Assembly (NCBI GenBank): GCA_002412715.1
Contig: DHVP01000030.1
Span: 44,780 to 63,196 of the forward strand
Reading direction: 5' to 3'
Source of the DNA: Deltaproteobacteria bacterium UBA5205
Lineage (GTDB): Bacteria; Desulfobacterota; Syntrophorhabdia; Syntrophorhabdales; Syntrophorhabdaceae
Length of the DNA: 18,417 nucleotides
A model generated the notes under the pieces. It searched no databases and was not told the origin of the DNA. It saw only the letters and a list, made by a program, of their open reading frames with translations. Positions 14,629-18,417 of the stretch are shown here, one piece after another. A program made the position numbers and the translations under genes. Numbering within the stretch: position 1 is the stretch's first letter; every line of letters starts with the position of its first letter.

Positions 14629-15168
14629 CTATCCTGCCTTTTCTATTTTCCGTTCCCCGCCCTCGATGCACCTCACATACGTGTCCCGAATCCTGTTTCG
14701 AATCTTCAGGACCATCACGTGGGAGATGCCAAGCCGCGCTCCGACCTCTCTGACGGAAAGGTCTTCCATGAGGAGTTTCAGAACCTGGAGGTCTCTGTCA
14801 GAGGCACACGCGTTCCTGATCGCCTGGAGTTTGAGTTTTTGTTCAAGTTGCGCAAAAGATGACGACTCCTCGGAGGGGATAATCTCTTCCCATGAAGTTC
14901 CGTCTTCGCCCACCGGCTCGCTGAGGCTGATAAAAATGGCATTTTCACGGACCTTCCGGAGATGGTTTTTCAGGTGGTAGTAACAACCCTGAAGGATGTA
15001 GCTGTCGGTCTTGTCATCTATCGAACCCTGGCGGAAAGCTCCCCAGAGATGGCTTAAGGCTTCCTGATAGAGGTCTTCCTCGTCAAAGTACGAATGATAG
15101 CCGTTCAGCCTCTTTGTTATCCTTTTCAACACTGGTGAGAGCCGTTTTACCATAAACTCAAATTTCAT
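14629..15168 (-). CDS. sigma-70 family RNA polymerase sigma factor (ECF-like)
   Basis: The 179-residue protein has a sigma region 2-like N-terminal part (YFDEEDLYQEALSHLWGAF, 27-45, continuing to about 78) and a C-terminal region 4 helix-turn-helix (DLSVREVGARLGISHVMVLK, about 136-155). Between them is a charged 50-residue linker, and no region 1.1 or 3 is visible. It would direct RNA polymerase to an unknown set of promoters; no anti-sigma factor gene is adjacent. Its ATG (15168-15166) overlaps the nadE TGA (15167-15165) as ATGA, so translation is coupled to nadE and any control of nadE should carry over. The frame stays open far upstream, but that part is a shadow of nadE. Confidence 0.82.
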   Translation of the reverse strand: MKFEFMVKRLSPVLKRITKRLNGYHSYFDEEDLYQEALSHLWGAFRQGSIDDKTDSYILQGCYYHLKNHLRKVRENAIFISLSEPVGEDGTSWEEIIPSEESSSFAQLEQKLKLQAIRNACASDRDLQVLKLLMEDLSVREVGARLGISHVMVLKIRNRIRDTYVRCIEGGERKIEKAG

Positions 15169-16874
15169 TGTGAACCCTTGTATTTGTTCGTAATGGGCAT
15201 TCTCCTGTCTTTGCCGAATGCCTTGGGGGTGATCTTGATCCCCGGGGGAGACTGTCGGCGCTTGTATTCGCTCAGATCGACCATCCTGAGCACGCGGGCG
15301 ATCTCTTCCGGAGGCATGTTCGGGAAATCGAGGACCGTCGGCTCCTTGTCTTCTTCGACATAGCTTTTCAGCACCTGATCGAGATGGTCGTAGGGCGGGA
15401 GCGTATCGCGGTCTTTCTGGTCCGCTTTCAGCTCGGCAGTCGGTTCCTTTGTGATTATCCTTTCGGGGATGACCTTGCCTGCGGTATTGCGCCAGACGCA
15501 GAGCTGATACACGAGGGTTTTCGGAACGTCCTTGATGACCGCAAAGCCTCCGGCCATGTCTCCGTAGAGCGTCGCGTAGCCTACACTCATTTCGGACTTG
15601 TTGCCCGTTGTCAGGACAATCCATCCGAACTTGTTTGACAGGGCCATGAGGATATTGCCGCGGATGCGGGCCTGGAGGTTCTCCTCGGTAACGTCTTCCC
15701 TGAGACCGGCGAAGAGCTTCTCAAGGCTGCCGCGGTATGCCTCAAGGATGCCGTCTATGGGCACCTCGATGAGCCTGGTCCCAAGATTCTGCGCAAGCTC
15801 GCGGGCATCCTCGGTGGATTCCCGGGACGTGAATTTCGACGGCATGAACACGCATACGATATTGTCCCTGCCCAGCGCGTCGGCTGCAAGCGCAGCCACC
15901 AGTGCGGAGTCGATCCCGCCCGACAGACCGATCACCGTCCCCTTGAAACCGTTTTTCTTCACATAGTCGTGAAGACCCAGCTTCAATGCCTCGTAAACCT
16001 CCTGAACGGGTTCAAGGCGCCGGACGGGATTTATGACGAGCGGTTTTCTGTCCTCAGGGTAAACCCGGCCGGTCCGTGCCGTGATGGTTGTGACCTGTCT
16101 GCCTTCCCCGGTTGCCGGGGTCTTCTTTACAAGCTCCTTTTCCGGGATATCGACAACGAGAAGGTCTTCCTGGAAGGCCTTCGCGCACGCCGTGACATTA
16201 CCGGATTTGTCCATGAGAAAGCTTTGTCCGTCAAAGACCAGTTCGTCCTGACCCCCGACAAGGTTCGTGTGGGCCACCCACACCCGATTTTCCCTGACCC
16301 TGCTTCTGACAACATCTTCCCGGACGTATATCTTCCCGGCGTGGTACGGCGAGGCGTTGATATTGAAGATGAGCCCGGCGCCAAGGCGGGCCATGGCGGA
16401 CAGCGGGCCTTCCTTGAACCATACGTCCTCGCATATGCCGACGCCGAAGAGAACATTCCCGAAACGGAAAACCCGTGGTTTCCCGCCGGGAAGAAAATAC
16501 CTTTTTTCATCAAAAACACCGTAGTTGGGGAGCAGTTCCTTGCGATAGATGCCACGTATCTTTCGTTTATAAATGACGGCGGCGGCGTTGTATAGGCCGG
16601 CGGAAGAGCGGTCAACGAAACCGACGATTGTGGCCGGCTTGTCGATCCGTTGCGCCAGATCGTTGACCACATTGATGTTCATATCGATAAAGCCCTGTTT
16701 CAGGAGGAGATCCTCGGGCGGATAACCCGTTATAACAAGCTCCGGCAGCGCAAGGATGTCGACAGCCTCGGCGTTCGCGCGCTCAACCCACGTGACGACC
16801 TTTTCGGCGTTGCCCTTCAAGTCTCCTACGGTTGCGTTAATTTGTCCCATGCCGATTCTTAACATTTTCTTCAT
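15165..16874 (-). CDS. nadE: glutamine-dependent NAD+ synthetase
   Basis: The 569-residue two-domain enzyme converts deamido-NAD+ to NAD+ with ATP, taking ammonia from glutamine. The N-terminal nitrilase-type glutaminase has the Glu45-Lys112-Cys148 triad (ALPELV, YRKELL, GICEDVW). The C-terminal synthetase has the PP-loop LSGGIDSALVAAL (SGGIDS about 318-323) and the TTGNKSEMSVGYATLYGDMAGG segment. Length fits this bacterial class. ATG 16874 is chosen because GAGGGG lies upstream at moderate spacing; ATG 16865 is also possible. It is the first gene of an operon with the sigma factor (ATGA overlap). Its leader of about 115 bases holds paired six-base-loop hairpins and a terminator-like stem next to an ANTAR protein gene, which predicts control by antitermination. 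Confidence 0.95.
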   Translation of the reverse strand: MKKMLRIGMGQINATVGDLKGNAEKVVTWVERANAEAVDILALPELVITGYPPEDLLLKQGFIDMNINVVNDLAQRIDKPATIVGFVDRSSAGLYNAAAVIYKRKIRGIYRKELLPNYGVFDEKRYFLPGGKPRVFRFGNVLFGVGICEDVWFKEGPLSAMARLGAGLIFNINASPYHAGKIYVREDVVRSRVRENRVWVAHTNLVGGQDELVFDGQSFLMDKSGNVTACAKAFQEDLLVVDIPEKELVKKTPATGEGRQVTTITARTGRVYPEDRKPLVINPVRRLEPVQEVYEALKLGLHDYVKKNGFKGTVIGLSGGIDSALVAALAADALGRDNIVCVFMPSKFTSRESTEDARELAQNLGTRLIEVPIDGILEAYRGSLEKLFAGLREDVTEENLQARIRGNILMALSNKFGWIVLTTGNKSEMSVGYATLYGDMAGGFAVIKDVPKTLVYQLCVWRNTAGKVIPERIITKEPTAELKADQKDRDTLPPYDHLDQVLKSYVEEDKEPTVLDFPNMPPEEIARVLRMVDLSEYKRRQSPPGIKITPKAFGKDRRMPITNKYKGSQ

Positions 16875-16901
16875 ATGCTTTATCGCCCCTCGTAATATAA
16901 G

Positions 16902-16941
16902 AAGGGCGTCCAAAGCATTTTATAGCGCCCTGGACGCCCTT
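16902..16941 (-). terminator. terminator-like stem in the nadE leader
   Basis: A perfect 11-bp inverted repeat (16902-16912 with 16931-16941; AAGGGCGTCCA and its complement) encloses an 18-base loop. On the minus strand CTTATATT follows, a modest U-tract. The stem lies 28 bases before the nadE ATG. Its 5' arm on the RNA is the loop and 3' arm of the hairpin at 16932-16945, so the two structures exclude each other. Confidence 0.7.
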
Positions 16942-16978
16942 GTCCGTGCATATTCATTTTTAGCGGCCCTGCTAAAAA
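16932..16978 (-). promoter_or_regulatory. tandem hexaloop hairpins, candidate ANTAR binding site
   Basis: Read on the minus strand, hairpin 1 (16978-16957) has 8-bp arms TTTTTAGC and GCTAAAAA with the six-base loop AGGGCC. After an 11-base linker, hairpin 2 (16945-16932) has 4-bp arms GGAC and GTCC with the six-base loop AAGGGC. Both loops have A at position 1 and G at position 4, the consensus known for ANTAR targets of EutV and NasR type. Hairpin 2 overlaps the 5' arm of the downstream terminator-like stem, as in those systems. The gene immediately upstream encodes an ANTAR protein. Confidence 0.7.
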
Positions 16979-16996
16979 CCCGTTTAACCTGCCAAT

Positions 16997-17025
16997 ATGT
17001 TAGTGTTTCAGCTCACCTTTGTCAA
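16997..17025 (-). promoter_or_regulatory. promoter of the nadE-sigma operon
   Basis: On the minus strand TTGACA (17025-17020) and TAACAT (17002-16997) are separated by exactly 17 bases. The -35 box overlaps the stop codon of the GAF-ANTAR gene. The expected start point near 16990 lies about 12 bases before the first hexaloop hairpin. Confidence 0.7.
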
Positions 17026-18248
17026 GTTCTTTTCTGGATGTCGAAGGCCAGTATGATCGCCTCCGCCACTTCCTTCATCGTCTTGCGTGTATCCATGCTT
17101 TTCTTGTGGATCTTCCGGTATGCCTCATCTTCGTTGAGGCCCAATTCCCTCATCAATATCCCCTTGGCGCGCTCAACGAGCTTGCGCGATTCCAGTGCCT
17201 CCTTGGCGGCGAGTATCTCGTGGCTCAAATTGGTGTTTTCGATGGCTACGGCGGCCTGGTTCGCCACGGCCTGAAGAATGTCGATCTCCTCTTTTGTAAA
17301 GACGTGTTCCTGCCTGGTATAGCTGTTGATCACACCCACAACCTGGTCTTTTATCATCATCGGAACGGATAACAGGGAGACGAATCCTTCTTTTTTTGCC
17401 ACATCAGGGAACATGTAGCCGGGTTCGCTCGTGACATCGAGTACATTGATCGGCTTTTTCTCCAGAACGACCCTGCCGCTAATGGATTGTCCAACCTTGA
17501 GATTCGGCTTATTGACATAGGCATTGCTCAGGCTCTGCGTGGCGGCGATGACGAGTTCCTCTTTTTTTTCGTCGAGAAGCATGACGGAACAGATCTTGGA
17601 ATCCATGACCTTCGCCGTCATCGTCACGATCAGCTGCAGGATCTCCTTGATGTAATGGTCTGAAACGATCGTCCGGGAAACCTCGGAGAGAAGATCGAGC
17701 TGTTTTGCCTTCTTTACCACCTCATCGTAGGTGATGGCATTCTGTATGGCGCTGCCCAGGTACCTGCCGATGGTGAAGAGGAGCTTTATCTGGGTCTCGG
17801 GATAAACGTACTCCTTCTTGTTTTGCAGGTTCATAACGCCGATGATCTTGTTCTTGGATAGTATGGGTATCGAAAGAAAGGCCTCGTACTTGTCCTCTTT
17901 TAAAGACGTGAATGCCTTGAACCGCTTGTCCCGGTAGGCCTCTTTGGTGAGCACGACGGGCTGCTTCTCCTTTGCCGCCCAGCCGGTCAGACCTTCCCCC
18001 AGCCTGAGACTTATCGACCCCAGGGATTTGATTTTCGGATCGCTTGACGCCGAAAGGACAAGTTCGCTCCGGTCCTCATCGTAGAGATAAACGAGACAGG
18101 AGTCGGCCTTGACGAAATCCATGACCGTATCGACGATACGGTTGAGAAGCTCCGAGAGATCGAGGTTATCGCTGATATCTTTGGCCACCTCATGAAGGAT
18201 CTTAAGCTCCTGCTCCTTTGCTTCAAGTTTCTGACTCACGGAAGCCAT
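17022..18248 (-). CDS. GAF-GAF-ANTAR RNA-binding antitermination regulator
   Basis: The 408-residue protein has an N-terminal helix (about 5-28), a first GAF domain (about 30-170, ending GVMNLQNKKEYVYPETQI), a second GAF domain (about 198-340, with GQSISGRVVLEKKPINVLDV and LLSVPMMIKDQVVGVINSYT) and a C-terminal ANTAR domain (about 348-403: RKLVERAKGILMRELGLN, EDEAYRKIHKKSMDTRKTMK, EVAEAIILAF). ANTAR domains bind paired hexaloop RNA hairpins and prevent termination. GAF domains bind small ligands or mediate dimer signalling; the ligand is unknown. There is no response-regulator receiver domain, so it should sense directly rather than through a kinase. The gene has its own promoter (TTGACA-17-TAAGAT) and is followed directly by the nadE leader that carries a matching RNA motif. 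Confidence 0.92.
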   Translation of the reverse strand: MASVSQKLEAKEQELKILHEVAKDISDNLDLSELLNRIVDTVMDFVKADSCLVYLYDEDRSELVLSASSDPKIKSLGSISLRLGEGLTGWAAKEKQPVVLTKEAYRDKRFKAFTSLKEDKYEAFLSIPILSKNKIIGVMNLQNKKEYVYPETQIKLLFTIGRYLGSAIQNAITYDEVVKKAKQLDLLSEVSRTIVSDHYIKEILQLIVTMTAKVMDSKICSVMLLDEKKEELVIAATQSLSNAYVNKPNLKVGQSISGRVVLEKKPINVLDVTSEPGYMFPDVAKKEGFVSLLSVPMMIKDQVVGVINSYTRQEHVFTKEEIDILQAVANQAAVAIENTNLSHEILAAKEALESRKLVERAKGILMRELGLNEDEAYRKIHKKSMDTRKTMKEVAEAIILAFDIQKRT

Positions 18249-18281
18249 CTATATAACCCCATCCTGTAGTTTTAAAGTTAC

Positions 18282-18310
18282 ATCTTAGAGGAGAAGCATG
18301 GCTTTGTCAA
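18282..18310 (-). promoter_or_regulatory. promoter of the GAF-ANTAR gene
   Basis: On the minus strand TTGACA (18310-18305) and TAAGAT (18287-18282) are separated by 17 bases. The start point is expected near 18275, leaving a short leader of about 27 bases with GGATGGGG before the ATG at 18248. No hairpin fits in that leader, so the gene itself is probably not controlled by antitermination. Confidence 0.7.
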
Positions 18311-18319
18311 TAAAAGAGC

Positions 18320-18374
18320 CGGGTTATTGGTGATGGGTTATAGGAAAGGAATTTTTTCCATCACCAATAACCCG
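18320..18374. repeat. 17-bp perfect inverted repeat upstream of the GAF-ANTAR gene
   Basis: Arms 18320-18336 and 18358-18374 are perfect 17-base inverted copies (CGGGTTATTGGTGATGG on the left) around 21 bases. TTTTTC follows on the plus strand, but no plus-strand gene ends nearby, so it is more likely a repeat-family member or an end signal for a decayed gene than a working terminator. Confidence 0.7.
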
Positions 18375-18394
18375 TTTTTCTCATAAACATAAAA

Positions 18395-18406
18395 GGGAGC
18401 GTTCCC
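18395..18406 (-). terminator. possible terminator of a gene beyond the right edge
   Basis: A short stem GGGA/TCCC with loop ACGC (minus strand), followed by CTTTTATG on the minus strand. It would serve a minus-strand gene lying past the window end. The stem is only 4 bp. Confidence 0.25.
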
Positions 18407-18417
18407 CGACTCCTGCT

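Noticed and set aside
14629..15624. Long open frame reading upstream of the sigma factor into nadE (331 codons)
   Set aside because: The upstream half is low-quality sequence antisense in sense to nothing and lies wholly within nadE in another frame; the sigma domain begins at 15168 with the ATGA overlap.
16957..16978. Hairpin 1 of the nadE leader as an ordinary terminator of the GAF-ANTAR gene
   Set aside because: Its arms have T-runs on the 5' side and A-runs on the 3' side on both strands, and no T-run follows the stem, so it cannot work as an intrinsic terminator.

Overview
The window reads as ordinary chromosome from a strictly anaerobic, Desulfobacterota (deltaproteobacteria)-like bacterium. 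This placement is an inference. It rests on a rubrerythrin / PerR / short-loop rubredoxin cluster of the Desulfovibrio kind, a thymidylate synthase of the compact 'methanogen' type, intergenic palindromic repeat words, and roughly balanced base composition. I see no phage, transposase, IS element or CRISPR array.

Layout. 1-31 is the 3' end of a tRNA (probably elongator Met). 66-1559 (+) is a two-gene unit: an exported TPR-like protein and an unrecognised soluble protein. 1580-2290 (-) is a thymidylate synthase homologue, divergent from 2397-3888 (+), a metallo-beta-lactamase-fold hydrolase overlapping a patatin-like lipoprotein. A 370-base gene-free stretch (hairpins and a half-copy of a repeat) precedes a NhaD-type sodium/proton antiporter (4259-5677). 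tRNA-Ser(GCU) (-) is divergent from an EpmA-like class II lysyl-tRNA-synthetase paralogue (5902-6876). 7027-8232 (+) is the oxidative-stress module: rubrerythrin, a PerR-type Fur regulator, and a 45-residue rubredoxin that is easily missed. A 107-bp inverted-repeat element lies at the 5' end of an Lgt-like membrane protein that has lost the catalytic arginines. carB (9609-12821) has its own promoter and ends in a two-way terminator. On the minus strand follow YjbQ (which appears to start with CTG), a HAD phosphatase (apparently leaderless), a small secreted Lys/Pro/Ala-rich protein, a sigma factor coupled to glutamine-dependent NAD+ synthetase (nadE), and a GAF-GAF-ANTAR protein at the right edge.

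Most interesting result: the leader between the GAF-GAF-ANTAR gene and nadE has every part expected of an ANTAR-controlled antitermination switch. On the minus strand, in order, there is a TTGACA-17-TAACAT promoter overlapping the end of the ANTAR gene, a hairpin with a six-base loop AGGGCC, an 11-base linker, a second hairpin with six-base loop AAGGGC (both loops have A at position 1 and G at position 4), and an 11-bp terminator-like stem. The 5' arm of that stem is the loop plus 3' arm of the second hairpin. Then come the nadE RBS and start. nadE and the downstream sigma factor overlap by ATGA. The neighbouring RNA-binding protein would therefore be predicted to control NAD+ synthesis and an alternative sigma factor together. 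The sequence elements are seen directly; the regulatory link is inference.
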